Shown: piece after piece, positions 13,479 through 27,837 of the stretch
Layout of the letters: each line of letters begins with the position of its first letter
Position numbering within the stretch: position 1 is the stretch's first letter
Source: Thamnaconus septentrionalis
Taxonomy: Eukaryota; Chordata; Actinopteri; Tetraodontiformes; Monacanthidae
DNA: 64,000 nucleotides
Reading direction: 5' to 3'
NCBI GenBank assembly: GCA_009823395.1
Contig: CM020516.1
Coordinates: forward strand, 5,338,501-5,402,500
The notes under the pieces: model-generated
The model's input: only the letters and a program-made list of their open reading frames with translations
Told to the model about the DNA's origin: nothing
Databases searched by the model: none
Translations under genes and position numbers: made by a program

Positions 13479-15483
13479 ACGTGCGGTTGAACACCGTGTC
13501 TCTCTTTGTGAAGAGGCTGGAAGATGCTCGCAGTGTTTAAAGTTATGCGGTTTGACTGTACATGACTTGGTGGATTTGAAGCTGTGTGGGAACACGACCT
13601 TTAACCTTGAGGGAGTAAAAGCCAAAGGGGATCTATACATAAACCTCGTGAACCTCGGCAGCTTTACAGCTGCAGAGGAGAAGTTCTGTGCTTTGTTTTT
13701 TCTCTCCACTGAGAAAATATCTCATCTTGTCAAACTTAATGAAGAGCAACTCGCCCTCCCCTCATTACTGTCTTCTCTCTCTCTGTGCACAAATGGAATT
13801 ATTTCCTTCTGACAATTTCTGTTCACTCTCGTGCCACTTTCTCTCGACGCGCATTTAATCTCTCTGACCTGGAAACAGTTTTTCCCTCATCTTTCATCAC
13901 AGAGGCTGCGTCGTTTAATGAATAATTCAACCAGAGCGGCTAAAGTTAATGACCTTTTGCTTTGCACACACTCGGGAGGATTTTTTTTTCTTCTCCATGT
14001 GAATCTCCACCATGTCGAAGCCACAAACAGAAAATAAAAGGCGACAGAGTTTCACGGTGGAATCACCGTCCAGAGCCAACAAAGCGTGACCGCAGCCAGG
14101 ATCCCTGGAGGTTCTCGCCGCCTCAGTCTAATTACAGGGCGAGCTCTCGGTAGAATTTAGAGCCTCTGAGTTTTAATGTCCTCTGGCCCACTTTTTGGAA
14201 TGAAATGGAGGGAGACAGTCGGCCGAGCAGCGTGTCTTCACTGGAGCAAGTTATGAGATTTCAGCCACAATCGATTAAATTGATGGAGAGGCTGGATAAA
14301 AACTTGCTCTCGAGTCGAGGAGCGGCCGGGTGCAGCGCGGCTCCGCCTCCTGGAGGGAGGCGACTGTTGTCTCCACCTGGCAGGAAACAGACCTTAAATA
14401 TGATATAAGTCACATTATAGTTTGTGTCTAGGAAACTCAACCGTCTCTGGACTCATTAGTGAGGAAAACAACTCAAGACAAAAAAAACAATGTAGCCTTC
14501 ATCTCGCCCATTGGTGGCAGGTGATAGTGGTATGTTTATGAAAGTGAGTCGGGGATGGGGGTGGGGGGTCAAGGTGGGTCTGAAGTTTCATGCTGCCTTG
14601 TATCACAGGTCAAAGCTTCATCGCCATGGAAACAGGACTAGAGGTGCTCAGATCCAACACGTCTCAGGGTTTCTAGTACTGTAGAAAATGTAGTAAACTT
14701 GGGTTGCAGCTACAGTGTCTCACACACACACATACACACACGTTCTATACATTTGGCCAGCGAACAGAGACAAATTATCCACAGAGCAAGAAAAAAAAAC
14801 AAAAACTGCGCACTCGCACAGAAAATTACAGCTTAAGAAACGGCAACGTGAAAAATTCAATTATCTGAGGAAATGGAGCTCAACAAGTTAATGCGAAGAA
14901 CCAAAGGTGGTAATTATGGCAGGGAATTATTTGATATGCCCCTCTAAGAATCACATGAGGCCTATAGGCGAGGGGCAAACTCTGAAATGATTGAATCACA
15001 AAACTCATAATTCTTCTGAACGTGGCGAACGACGGACGGAGCCGAGCTGAAGAAGGTGGAGGCAACTCCAGAGATGTGCAGACAGATTCTTTTTTTGGAT
15101 GATACATCAACATAAGTGTTGTTACATGTGTGGGTGGAAACACTCAGGGATGACAATCAGGTGTATGTGTGTAGGTCTGTGTATGTGTGTGTGCGCCCAT
15201 GTGTCACTGAGGTTTCAGCAGCAAATGTCTTTGGCCTCAGTTCCAAATGATTGCTGTCATGCAGAGGTGAGGGACTTGTCGGGTGGCAGCTGGGAGGCGG
15301 CGCGCCTTACAAAAGCACACACACTACGCACACCAACACGCACCAACACACAGCAGTGTGAGCAGGTCTACCTGGCCGTGACAGCTGGACGGCCAGGATT
15401 TCACCGCCGCTCTCGTTCACCTTCTCAAGCCTGATTTACTCGACGGCGCCGCCGCAGGGCAAATGCTGACTGCACACGTCCAG

Positions 15484-15491
15484 TGACGTCA
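15484..15491. promoter_or_regulatory. CRE-like palindrome
   Basis: Perfect TGACGTCA in non-repetitive sequence. Confidence 0.3.
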
Positions 15492-16222
15492 GCAGAATGT
15501 GCAGTGTGTGCAAAACAGAGCGCGGCAAGTGCTGTCGGTCGACGAGTGAAGCCAGACTTCTTGGAGGAAGCTGTAGAGGTTGAAGTTTAAAAAGAAAACC
15601 GTTGGTCTACGTTGGTCAAATCAACATTTCCACCAAACTGCATGGAGCAGCGCAAACAAGCCTGGAGTCTGCCACAATGCAGCCTGTGAAGGAGACGCAT
15701 GGAGACCATAATCACCTCACCTTCAGCCGATGCTCCTGGCTCATCCGTCACTCGGCAAACGGCACATTAGAAATCCATTAGAGATTAATAAAGCCTGGTT
15801 GAAGGTTCGGGTCAGTCTAATAGCTCGTCTTGATCAATGATGTTTGCTTACTTGTCCTCATGTAATTCACGCCTGAAGGTTCCAGGGTATGTCGGCGGCG
15901 GGCTGGTTATTAGCTGTGCACATTCCCAGTGTAAACAAGGGCGGATCAAAGCGTCCTGCCTCGCATGTTCCACCTCGCTGTCGGGGAATCCTGCTGAGGC
16001 TGAAAGAGGTTTTCCCCGTGGTCAGAAAAATAACATTTTATTGACTTGGAAAGTGGAAGCGAGCAGATGAATGTTTTTCTGCCCTGCAATGAGCTCATGT
16101 CACCACTAGGGGTGTGCTACCCCCAAGTTAGGAATTGCTGGCTACGAGGATCTGTTTCCCCCTATTTGACCAAAATCAAATTTATCGAAATTGATAAGGC
16201 AAATCAGCAAAAGACATGTCAA

Positions 16223-16235
16223 AGGTCAAAGGTCA
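16223..16235 (+). promoter_or_regulatory. DR1 nuclear-receptor half-site pair
   Basis: AGGTCA-A-AGGTCA is a perfect direct repeat with one-base spacing, the consensus for RXR heterodimers, PPAR and HNF4. It sits in a run of three AAAGGTC-type units (16216-16239), so chance expansion of a 7 bp unit is the alternative. Confidence 0.4.
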
Positions 16236-16585
16236 AAGGGTTTTGTTTGTCATCTCTAGGTCCAAAAAACAAAACAAAATGCTGACTATTCATGCTTTAA
16301 CCACCATCTCAGAGGCAGTCGGCCTGACAAACACACACAGGAGGTGCAACAGCTGAACATGACAGGTGCTCCACACCTAAACAGCCGTCGGCCCCTCCAC
16401 TGACCCCTGCAGGTCTGGGAGAGGACAAAAAAAAGAGGAGAAGCAGAAGCTGCAGGTTGCAGGTTCACTCATCCTCCCAGACAGGCCCTGAACCAAATGT
16501 CCTGTCGACTGCAGGTGGAACGCAGCTTTTCCCTTCTGATGCGACCCGCAGCTGTGTTTACCGCGACTTGCGTGACCCTGACGTC

Positions 16586-16588
<3 letters not shown>

Positions 16589-16632
<44 letters not shown>
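16589..16632. repeat. AT microsatellite
   Basis: Uninterrupted AT run of about 22 units. Confidence 0.97.
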
Positions 16633-16634
<2 letters not shown>

Positions 16635-17050
16635 AAACATCATCTGCTTGTTAGGTGCAGCAGCGTCTGACCTGTGTGCAGCGTTTTTAGGGCTAATGAT
16701 GAAAGCAGCTGCTGTGCAGCTAGAGCTTTGAATTACATCTGCAGTCAACAGGACTTTGAGGTGATATAATGATGGAACGTGGCCTCTGGTGGTCCGGGTC
16801 GAGCCTGTGACCAGCATCTCAGATGAGACATGAAGGGAGCTCCGCCGCACTCGGCTCAACCTATTTAAAAAAAAAAATTATTTTTATTTTTATTTTTACA
16901 TTTTGTACTTTTTTTACTTTCAGCTGAGCTCCGTCTGAAGAGGAGTGTCGTTTTTAGAATGAGCTTTTCTTGTGTGTGTGTTACTTTTTAATTATCATGC
17001 TTTCAAACGCAGCCTGAAACGTTGATGCTAAAAATAAACTAGACTTATAG

Positions 17051-17079
17051 CGGCGGCAGCAGCAGCAGCAGCAGCAGCT
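17051..17079. repeat. CAG trinucleotide repeat
   Basis: Two CGG units followed by about seven CAG units. Confidence 0.9.
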
Positions 17080-18924
17080 TGTGGACCCATGTATGTAATT
17101 ATTAATACAGTCTCTCTATGCAGATTTGATGCTTATGATGTGTCTGAAATAATGTTCTTAAACCAGCTGTACAGTCAGTCAGGGAATCACCCCCCCCCAT
17201 CACATTATTCACTGTGATCTTGTGTCCGTTTGTCGACTGAATGTGCATCTGCTGCAACAAAAGGAACAAAAAAACCACAAAAAAAAACCAGATGGCATCA
17301 ACTTGTCCAACACACAAAAAACAACAACTTGCCACACAAGCTGCACTGATGCTTTAGAGCCCATTGTACAGCCCCCGTGATGTATTTCTTTGTATGCGGA
17401 CAAACATGAAGTCAACGGCAGTGGGTCACTTCATCTTGAAACGCCGTGCAGAAACAACAAAGTCATTCTTCTCAAAGCTCGGCTCGCTCTGCTTGGCAAA
17501 CTTTGCACTCCTCTTATTGAAATTCTGTCACCCCACCCCACCCGCCCTTGTTGTCTCTATTACCATGAGACTCACACACACGCACATATGCACACAAACA
17601 CAAACACACTGCTGGGCAGAGATGAGATTAAAATTCAGAACTCGCTCTGTTCAGAAATTAAGGGGGGATTCTCCGAAGGCACGCAGTCACAGAGACTTAA
17701 ACACTTTAAGTGACTATTTTCTCCTCCAAATAAACACTGGAACGTAATACTGAGAAGGTTTGAATTGCTGCTAACGGGACTTTTTATTTTTCTTAACGAC
17801 TGCAGCTCGGCCTGTTGTGCAGCATCTAATTAGAAGACAGGTGGCAGCGCTCTCACCTTCGGAACTGAAGGGAGTCCAGGAAAGGCTGTTTGACTCGTCA
17901 ACCTCAGCATCTCACACCTTCCAGCTCGTCCGACACCATCACCTCATCAGTCAGCCAATTAAAAGCTGCCTCCACCCACTTGCACTTGTGCCACATGGTC
18001 ACCACAACTTCTATCACAAATAACCAGACACGTTGAAAAATGTCACTTTACTAACTCGCAACGGCTAAAATATGCTACATTTTCTTCCTCTTTCATTGCC
18101 ATCTGGGAATCCAACGAAGAAAGAGAGAGAAAAACATGCTTGTATGTCTCGGTGCACGTGTGCTGTTTGCTGGTTTGCATTCTAATAACAATAGACTGGT
18201 GCAGAGTGTTTTACGGCGCCAAAATAAAGTTTGCAGTATACCTGTCAGATGAGCACTGGCACGGAGAATGAGTTTTAATGTGACCATAAATAGTGCCAGA
18301 ATATTATCAGGAGCTTCAGCGAAGCCGTAAAATACTGTTTGGATGCCATAAACAAAAAACAAACAAAAAAACTCTGAAAGAGGGAGATGGTGAGCAGGAT
18401 GAGGAGAGAAGCGTCTTGCGCTTCCTGTTTGTTCACTGGGCCTGTCAGAGAGCAAGACCGCAGTGCGTGTGTTTGGTGTGCGTTGTCATCTCTGCTAAAG
18501 GAAAAAAAGAAAGAAACTGACAGGGTGAAGCCGACGAAGCGACTCTGACAGCACATCAGCTCCGACTTCTGAGTGGTTACATCACCGACATGCAGAAAAC
18601 AAGCTGCTTTTTTATTATTTTTTCTGAATATACAAAGCTGTCGATCGTCACAAACTGTAACCTGTAACCATTGTGTTCTTTGGAAAAACAGCACGTACCT
18701 ACTGTCTAAAAGTACTAATACAAAAGCATTCAAAATTAAAGCCTACAATTTGCTAATTAAAAATATAACTATTCATTTGTGGTTCAAATGACTAAAAAAA
18801 CTTTTGGGGGATATTTCCTGGAGTATGAAAGTAGTTTGTGAAGTACATACAACTGCAAATGGCAAATGGCCATGTGTAAAGTGTGTATCGATCGCTCCTG
18901 GAGTCCCTCCCTCTGATACTCAGA

Positions 18925-18939
18925 CACTGGGGGGCGCTG
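18925..18939 (+). promoter_or_regulatory. CTCF-like motif
   Basis: CACTGGGGGGCGCTG matches the vertebrate CTCF core closely, with one off-consensus base in the middle. This is a motif match only. Confidence 0.35.
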
Positions 18940-19854
18940 ATGAGCAGGAGAGTTTGATGACTTAATGGAAGTGACTCTCTGATTGGAGGGTTTGCTGTTA
19001 GCCTGGTGCTGAGGGCGATGGGAGATTACTGGAGAGAGCAGCTATGGAGGTTTTCCTTTTCTTTTTTCTCTCTAAATGGAGGGCGTGGCACGTTGTGATT
19101 GGTCGAGGAGTCGGGAGGGTAGTTGCAGCTCCTGCACAGCAGAACGACTGAATGCCATGGCTGAATGCCAAACGTGCAAGGCGGCGTTTAGCAGTTTGCT
19201 CTGTTGATCTTTTTGAAGTGAGAGGTCGTGGCTTTGTCTCCAATCAACGCTCTCCTCGACTTTTGACAGGACTTTTTTTTTTTTGCGTGTCCCTGACTGT
19301 TCCGGCTCTGGCCGGTTTGATCAGACGCCACTCGCTCATCGCTGGCTGAGCATGGGGTTGTTATCAACTCCATCCAGCTGGAAGTGAAGAAATTTGATTG
19401 GCTTTTAGAGGAAAGCTGAGAAAAAATAGGTACACTTTTTTTTTTGGAGAGAGAGTACAAGTTCTTTTCCAAGTGGATACCAAACGTCTCCTGCCATTTA
19501 CTGCATCTAATAAAAATATACAAAATCGATTGAGAGCGAGGAATAATTTTTTGATTGATTGCAATGAAAGAATCTAGAAACGTACAGAGCTTGAATATAT
19601 ACAGATTTTAATTTTAAAAGAATCTACACATTATGCTTCCAGCATGACGAGCGCACATCAAGTTCGCCACACAGCAGGTTGTGATAGCGGCTGCTGCTGG
19701 ATGGAGGAGGCCAAAGTCAAGACACAAGGTTAAATAAAAAATAATGAAAAAAAAAAGAAAAAGAAAAAGAAAAAAACTTTTGAAAAGAAAGTTCCACATT
19801 AATTAACACAGTTTTGGGCTTAACTAAGCAAAGCTAATGGAAACCATTCACACA

Positions 19855-20020
19855 CTCCTGCTCCCTCACTCCATTTCTTCTCCACTTACTCTCATCACTC
19901 CCCCGCCTCACCCCCTCCCTCTCTCCTCCCTCAACCTTTCCTTCTTACTTTTTGGGCTTCCCTCCTCTCTCTCTCTCTTTCTCTCTCTCTCCCTCCCTCC
20001 GTCTCCCCCTTTTTTCTCCC
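19855..20020. repeat. Pyrimidine-rich (CT) low-complexity tract
   Basis: C and T make up most of the + strand here, with CTCTCTCT and CCCTCCCT stretches. It is low-complexity rather than a pure microsatellite. Confidence 0.75.
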
Positions 20021-21331
20021 ATTAGAACATATTGGGGTGTCCTGGACCATGAAATTAAAATATTAGCAAGTGACATCACTGAATATTTCCAATTCTCTGG
20101 AATGAAAAAAAAGTCAGGAGTGTGGTTGTAACAAAGGTCAGGTAGAGGGTAGATTAAAATAAAAAAAACAAAACAAAAACTTTATAGTATCAGAGAAACA
20201 AAGAGAAATGTTATAAGACCTTTTTTTTTTTGCAGATATGGGTGAATTATTTATCTGCAACGGTAATAAAATGCTATTTTTAAGCCTTTCATTGTTTTCC
20301 TTTTTGCTTGGAAAACTACATTGCACAAGACATTCAGATGATTTGATCTGGTTTCACTCTGTGTCAGTCATTTATAAATAGTTTTCCAAGAGAAAAACAA
20401 CTAAATAATCGGAGAAGCCTGAACCCTCGGCGCACGTTGACGATGAATATCCCAGCGTTCTATTTTCAGCCGCAGACGGAGAAAAGTAAACGCGCTTGTT
20501 TATTTTCAGCTCCTTCTGGATCCGATATGGACGGAATGAGCCGACGACTCGACTCGACTCGCCCTCCGAGTTCAAACACCGTTCAGCCGCTCAGTCTCAC
20601 TCTGTTCCCGTCTGTTTGCTCTAATTGACCATAAACACATCCAGGACTTCCATCCAGTTCATCATCCCCTCATTTCTTGGCTGGACCTTCACCAAACGGC
20701 TGGCCGCCTCCTCTCAGACGTCCTCTGGGGGCGGAGACTCGGTGCTGAGGCCAACACGTGGAAGCGGTTCCTCTGTCATGGCTCCAGAAGCTCTTGTTTC
20801 TCTTCGTCCGCGCTTGGCTGACGGACAACATGGACAACATGGACGACGCGCTCTGCTTCTCGTCTCTCTCTGGAGTTGTTCAACACAGTGCAAAAAGTGA
20901 CAAATTCCTAATTGAGTGTAAAACGGCGTTTCCTGTTCTCATACCAAACGTTCCCTGCACTCTGCAGCCACAGCAGATCATGTGATCAAGACGGAACTTC
21001 CAAAGTTTGAGCCCGTGTGTGATTTAAAAATCTGTCAACTGGAACTCGTCACGCTGCGCCGGCTGAGAGCTTCTGGACGAAACTAACCCACCCTCCTTCC
21101 TTCTTTCCCTTTTGTTGCAATGGACAGAAGCGATAATGAGATAATGAAAGCCGAGCTCTTCTTTATGCGCAAAATGGGGGCTGATGTCACTGTTAATGAA
21201 CTTGTTAGCTCGCTCTGAATCAATGTGGACACGCAGTTTGGGTTGGTGGGGGGATGAGGAGGAGGGAATCAGCGTGTGGATGGCCAGTGTCTGCATCTGC
21301 AGCTGTTTGACTCTGGGGCAGCGCTGGATTT

Positions 21332-21383
21332 ATAATAGTATATAATAATAATAATGATGATAATGATAATAATGATAATGATG
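21332..21383. repeat. ATA/ATG trinucleotide repeat
   Basis: Alternating ATA and ATG triplets. The reverse strand reads as an isoleucine run, an artefact of the repeat. Confidence 0.9.
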
Positions 21384-21717
21384 CAACAAACACACAAAAT
21401 GCTGTGAGCGTTGGAAACCAAACTGTTATGTTGAATCATTTCAACAATCATGTTGGTGGCATTTGCATATGACTGAGCCAGGTGTTTCATGTTTGCCCTT
21501 TATGGAACGCAAATGTGTTGGTCTGGTTGCGATAACTGTTGGCCTGCACTGGGCTTTTGTTTAGCGCCATCTGCTCTGCTTTTTATTTACCTTCAGCGAG
21601 GGTCCGCAGACTGAAAACAATCAAAACAACAATTTACAATTTGTTGGAAAGGATTTTGTTTCAGTTGCTGAAAAGGGAACTGTGCAAAATTCAACAACCT
21701 AGACAGTATATATTGTA

Positions 21718-21741
21718 CCCATCCATCCATCCATCCATCCC
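21718..21741. repeat. CCAT tetranucleotide repeat
   Basis: About six ATCC units. Confidence 0.9.
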
Positions 21742-24700
21742 TTTGAGAAACTACACGTATTTGTTCCGTCTCTCACTTCTCTCACTTTTCAACCCTCCGG
21801 TGTTTTCACAGTCTTTTAACCCCGACGACCTCCACGTGTTGCCACGCCCCGCCATCGCCGTCTGGTGGCCAATTAGCAATGCCAGATGTGTCGGTGTGTG
21901 TCCTTTGGAGGCGTTGGCGTTGGGGGTGCTGGTGGGGAGGGGGTCAATCTGGCCCAGCCAATCACATCCTTCACATCTCATCTCCTCTGGGGCTTTGGGT
22001 TAATGTCAAACCAACATACAGCTGCTCGTCCCTTCACTCCGCCGTGCTCCCCTTCCGCCCTTTTTCTTTTTCCTTCGTCAGGGAGTTTCATCCTCGACGC
22101 ACTCAAACACTTTTTTTTTTCCCGAACGATGTTTGTCTTCTGCCTCTGTTTGGATTCTCTGTTTGCCCTGGCTGATGAACGAGCTCCCGTGATTCAGCGC
22201 CGACCTGCATCTGCCCTCCGTCTCTTCCAGTTTCTTTGACTTACTTTCCAACTTGTCTTTGCTTTCCCCTTCACTTGATCAGCAGTATCTGAAATATGTA
22301 CCGCGCCTGCTCTTTTGGAACTGCTAATGAGGAAAAATGTGTCCGCTGAGCAACATCTAGCGAACGGATCGACCGGAGAGACGACTTGGAACCAGTCCAG
22401 TCCTCCAGAAACGAAGGAAAAGATGCAAATAAGCATCTGATGAACCCAGATGAAGGTTTATCTGTATATTAAAAAACTGTTTATTTAGGAAAGTCGTTTT
22501 AGGAAACATCAAACTTTTTTGTTTTTATTTATATATTTGTCGTTTTCACATTTAATGATATAGGTAAACTTTCTGCTAGTTGACTTGTTCTATCAGTGGC
22601 TCTTGCTGGGGATGACTCAGGAAGGCTGCGTTAGCACGGAGCTAACTTCTCTTTTGCTCTAACCGACTAGAGTTTCCAGCACTGTGTTGCAGCCTAAATT
22701 TTAACAGCAGCTAATTTGCCTTCACGTAAACTCTGAGCGACAACTTTCTTTTTTTTGCGACAGGTTTTATTTGAGCCAATCATGAGGCCCCGGGTTGTGT
22801 TGGACCCCCTCTGTTGCACACTGCTCATTACATGCTCAATGGCTTCCAGTCTTCTCTTTTTATGCAAAAATGTCACATGTCACCCCTGTGTTCCTCTCAC
22901 TGAAGCCTCAGCCTCGACTCAAGTCCTCTGCTCGGCGCCCGGAACCCCCACGGTGTGTTACTACTCATTAAGCCAGACATTGTCTCCGGCACAAACCTGA
23001 AATATTCTCGCAAATGAGACGGAGAAAGAAGGAATCCGGCGGAAAAACTCTCTAATTTCCCTTAAAGTAAACACTGCCGCCAACATAGCTGGTTGATATT
23101 CATATCGGCGTCTGTTGTGTTATTCATCATGCATAATTAATCAATCCGAGGGTCTAGAAACATTTTTACTAAATTTGTAGAAATTGTCGATTTAGGTACC
23201 AGTTCCTGGCCTGAACCAGAGCTTGCAACCTTGTAACTGCAGAGTCATCATGGATTTGGAGGTCAGATGTTGCCCAACCTGGATTTACACCACAGGGCTC
23301 GATGCCAAATTCTGATTTGATGCCTTTTGAATTCTCTGTGCTTGAAAAAAGTGACCTGTATCAGAAACCTGCTCTGCACCTGCTTACACTTTGCTCATGC
23401 TCGAAAACAACCCACACAGGCAGATGTGACTTGGCCACCGGCCTGGGAAAGGAAACAAAGAGCACTTTGCAATGATTGCGGATGAAGACGACCATAATAA
23501 TTGAAGTCGCAGCTTTCCAAAACAATTTTTAGATGAGGGTAGAATAATAATCGTTTCAAACCAATTGTTGCCCTTGATCTCGGGGACTGAGCAAGACCCT
23601 AATGTTCCGTTGAAGTTAAATAAAGTCGGATTGTGTGAAAGTGTTTTGAGCACAAATTGTTCTGTACTGGAGGAGTAACAAAGAAGGGAAAGAAAGAGGA
23701 AGATGTTGCATTTAAAGGCAAAGCAGGAAGATGAAAGTCCAGATTGAAGGACAGAGCACATGCAGCAACAATCTGCGTCTTCAGTGATTTATAACTCATG
23801 ATACAAATGAATATATCATACATATCCAATGTCTTTCACAATATCTGCCAATGTCCTTTCAATGCTTTCCTCTTGAAAGAATCTAGTCACCATGAAACAT
23901 ACCAGTGATTTGAAATGACACGCCAGCTAAGAACCAACTGCGGACTCTTTAAATCAGAATTGTATTTTATAACTGTGCATAGCAGTGCAATACTGAATTG
24001 GTGCCTCATGACTGGTTTGCAAGAAAAATCCTGCCAAATTATTTCTGTCGGCACACAAACTGAGACTAAACCGAGAACGGAGGACTGTTGATTGAACACG
24101 ATATGCAGCCGGGACTGCAGCCAACCTGGAAGAGTGCTTTCACATTACGTTAATATTAATGAATCATTGGAATAATTAACCATAAACAAATGAGACCACG
24201 GCTGCCGAGCTCCTAATGGCATCAACAGATGGATAAAGGAGCGAAATAACCGTGTTGAATAGGTTGGTGGTGTTTTTTTCCCCTCACACAACCCGAGAGG
24301 CCCAGCTCAGGGGCCATTTCAAACTGATCAAGTTCAAATTCCAAGTTACCTCGGTAAGTACTTTTATGTTATGCTGAGTTATTACCTGCAGGTAAAATGG
24401 CCATCAACATCGAGAATTGTTTTGCTCACAATCGCTGTGAGGCAGATCCAGACTCCATCTATTTCCTGTGCCTCTGCGGTAAAATATTCAAGGCCGCTAA
24501 TGCAATATTTGTCATTTCTTTTCTTAGCTTTTTCTTTCTTTCTTTTTTTACTAGATTTTAACAGTCAAGCTGAAATGGAACTAATTGCAACAACAAGTTA
24601 ATGTCCTGTGCAGACAAAGAACTTTGCATATTTATGTCTGTCTGAATGGCTGAAATGCAATTTCTCAGCAAGTATGTGCCTCAAGAGCAAAAAACACGTA

Positions 24701-24922
24701 CACGTGCATGTCATTGTGTGTGTGTGTGTGTGTTCTTGCGCGTGTGTATCCACATATAGACAAAAACAACAGCTTCTCCTTGTTTTCTACATGAACTTAT
24801 TGTGCAGAACTCAAATGCCATTAGCAAGGAAAGTGCTCCCATTAGACTCTTTTTAATCAAGTGGACCAATCAGTGTCATGGAAATAACAGAAAAAAAAAG
24901 GAGAGAGTGCGGGGGTTTATTG

Positions 24923-24949
24923 TGCGTGTGTGTGTGTGTGTGTGTGTGA
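24923..24949. repeat. GT microsatellite
   Basis: GT run of about 12 units. Similar shorter GT or CA tracts lie at about 24716-24732, 25080-25094 and 25418-25440. Confidence 0.9.
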
Positions 24950-25576
24950 AGATGCCGTACGTGCAAGAAACAAAAGGCAGCAAAAGAGAAGACAGATGAC
25001 GGATGGGAGAAATGATTGACTGTTTTTAGCTTCTGTGCAGAATTCCAAGCACAATGAACTAACGCACAAAGAACTAAGTCACACACACACACAGTGACAC
25101 ATGCTCACTAACGCTTGTGCATATAGCGATGGCACACGTATGGACTTGTTGACCCACTGACCCCCTGAAAAGTTGAGCGTGTAACGTTAGACCTCCGGCC
25201 CAGCAGGTGTCACTCTTAATCTTGCCTCACTTTTCTATTCAATTAAGAGAGGACAGCAGGTCAAGCAAGGAATGCTCTTCAGTGCAGCAATTACATCAGG
25301 TTTACTAGGTTGGTTCTCCAACTTTTATCATACATACGTACATACATACATTTATTATGGAGTTAGAATTATTTATTCATTTATTTGCATCATGCATAAG
25401 TGTGTGTGCTTGCGCGCCTGTGTGTGTGTGTGTGTGGGTGTGCGTCCACAAACATCATCCCTCTGCTCTAACACACAGCGTTTGCGTCAGGGAAATGACG
25501 CCCTGGGGGTAAAAACAGTCACAGTCACCTTCAGCCCTGCAAACTGGCACTTTCCCTCCCTGCAAATGTAGTCTGT

Positions 25577-25603
25577 ACACACACACACGCACACACACAC
25601 ACT
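25577..25603. repeat. CA microsatellite, interrupted
   Basis: CA run with one CG interruption. Confidence 0.9.
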
Positions 25604-27837
25604 CCAGTGTGCTAACCGATCACATCTCTCTCTCTGCCTTTATTTCCAATGCTTTCCAGACGTGAGATGTTGAGATGTTCACTCAGCCTGTAATGTGTCT
25701 TCAGGCTTTCACAGATATTTATTATTTAATCGTTGCTCTGAAAGAGATGCACGGAATGTGCCGATGACAATTTGTGCACCTCGGGGACACCTGGAAGTGT
25801 TAAATCTCATCTCAAATGAATGTGTGAAAGTGTCACCGCTTTTATTTCCGCCAGTGTTATTATTTTTAAATGTGCTGTAAAACCATCGCAAAGGATTTGA
25901 ATGCGGAACGCGTCCTGCCGAGGGCAACACCAACTGTTTCAAAAGTCTGCCTTCTTATTCCTCTTACGATTGTCATCTTCCATTATACATGTTTTGTTTT
26001 AATCATCTTATTTTTTTTTTTTTCCATAATTTATCACTGAGAATGTATTTTTTTAATTTAAACCAATAATGTGATGCGTTGCTGCAGTGGGAGCACCGAA
26101 GGGAATCTGACACAAAATCGCCTTCTGTTCTGTCTTTGTCAGACTGAGAATCAAGGCTGTGAAGGCTGAGCGGTAAACTGAGCTCAGAGCTCCAATCAAA
26201 CACCGGAGCAGGGAGAGTGAGTGAGTTCGGCTGGTTCCACTTCTCCTCCAGACCTTCTCAGAAGGCTTTTCTTACTTTCTTTCTCTATTAACCAACCACA
26301 GCCACTTGCATCTTCTGTGGAAACCCGGGTACACTTTCACCGGTTTAAAGCAGCGTTTTCACTTCCAGGTCGAGTGAGGTGAAGGCATTGTGAAGAATCC
26401 ACAGCATGGTGCTCATTCAAACCCTCCCTCAACAACAACAGGAACAGCAGCAGCAACTGCAGCCTGCTTTATTTCCCACCTTCCACCCGCCTGATTTTAA
26501 ACTCATTTGAGGTGAACGAAGCTGCTGTGCAGCGATTCAAGCAAACCACCATTTTCCATTTCTCCCACTCTTTGTTCTCACCCCATCTGTTTTTTTCTTT
26601 TTTTAAACTCATGGTCTCGTTTCTTTCAACTTCTCGGATCCTGGATTCACCGGCATAAACATGGAGTCAAACATTGGGAATGCGCTCTTTGTGATAACCT
26701 GCGGGCACATTCCTCTAAACAATGTGCCAAAGTTTGCAGTTTCCAGTGTCGGGAATTATCACCATCCTGCAAAAAGACGTGAAGGTGTCTGCAGCACAGT
26801 GGTGATTTTTTTCTTGAGAGAGCGACACAGAGACCGAAGACGACGGTTGTAGTTGTGCACTTTGTTGTGCGCCTGCTGTGAAATGCTGCATCTCCGTGAC
26901 TTGCAGTTTGTCAGCTGGGATGGATGTTTGCCTTAATTTGAGGAGTATTAATACCCGCAGGCTGCAGGCTCAGCTTGGGGCGTCCAAATAAACGACGCTT
27001 ACAGATCAATCATATTTTGAACTAATTCTCAATGATGAATCCTTCACTTTTATATGTGAAGGAATATGAGTTATTTTCCTTTAATTGGCAGCCACATCAA
27101 GTTCTCACTACATCTTCTTTAAATCAGTCACTAAACGTGGATGAATGACTGAATTAATCCCCTCCATTGAGATTAAAACATCACATTTCTTCCTCATGTG
27201 ACAAACTGTGTAGAATCTACTTTGTTTGCAAGGTGCCCTTTGTCTCCCCACACGTGCACATTTAGGTCATTTACGCCATCAGCTGTCTAACCTGCACGAA
27301 GCTCCCCAGGCTTGTATTTGGACTTAACACAAATTCATTAAATAACAGGCATTGCTGGAAAAATCCCTTTTTCTTTTTTTTCTTTTTTTTAGGTTTGTCT
27401 GCAGGGCTTTGATAATACACAAGTCAATTAAAGAAAAAAAAAAAAAGATCTATTCGCCGTCAGCGGCTTGCTTGTGTTCTGCGCAGGAGTCCGGACGGCT
27501 GCGCTCCCGTAAACAAAAAGGTCAGCAGCTGCATTAGCGGTCGCGCTCGCCGCCTGTGAATGAATGGAAGGGCAATAACCGCTACGAGGCGCGACGTCAG
27601 CCAAAAAATTCGACATTATTGAATTATGTAAATTTAAATTGGCTTTCGCAGCGACGGCGGGCGGAAATATTTACTCTATTTAGTGCATTAAAGCTTGTTT
27701 TTTTTTTTTTAAAAAAGGTGGTGTTATGACAAAGTGGCGGAGCGCAGCATGTAACCTGAACACTGGGAAAATGTAATCACTAATGTAGGATGATTTTCTG
27801 CTGGAGAATTTTTTGGCTTATGAGGCGGGAAAACAAA

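Larger units (their letters stand above)
10006..16588. other. Long non-coding stretch, no gene recognised
   Basis: Contains poly(A) at 10809-10832, GAA and TTC tracts near 11391 and 11651, the C-rich tract at 11961-12004, perfect palindromic TGACGTCA (CRE) at 13471-13478 and 15484-15491, and a DR1 element at 16223-16235. Positions 12690-12860 are simple-repeat-free with AACAATG and TTAATTGA cores and resemble a conserved regulatory block. No exon or structural RNA could be supported. Confidence 0.55.
16633..21331. other. Long non-coding stretch, no gene recognised
   Basis: Contains a CAG tract (17051-17079), a CTCF-like site (18925-18939), A-rich DNA at 19735-19780 and a pyrimidine-rich stretch at about 19855-20020. 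Several T-rich tracts followed by AG resemble splice acceptors, but no open frame follows them convincingly. A GACTC pentamer run lies near 20545-20562. Confidence 0.55.
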
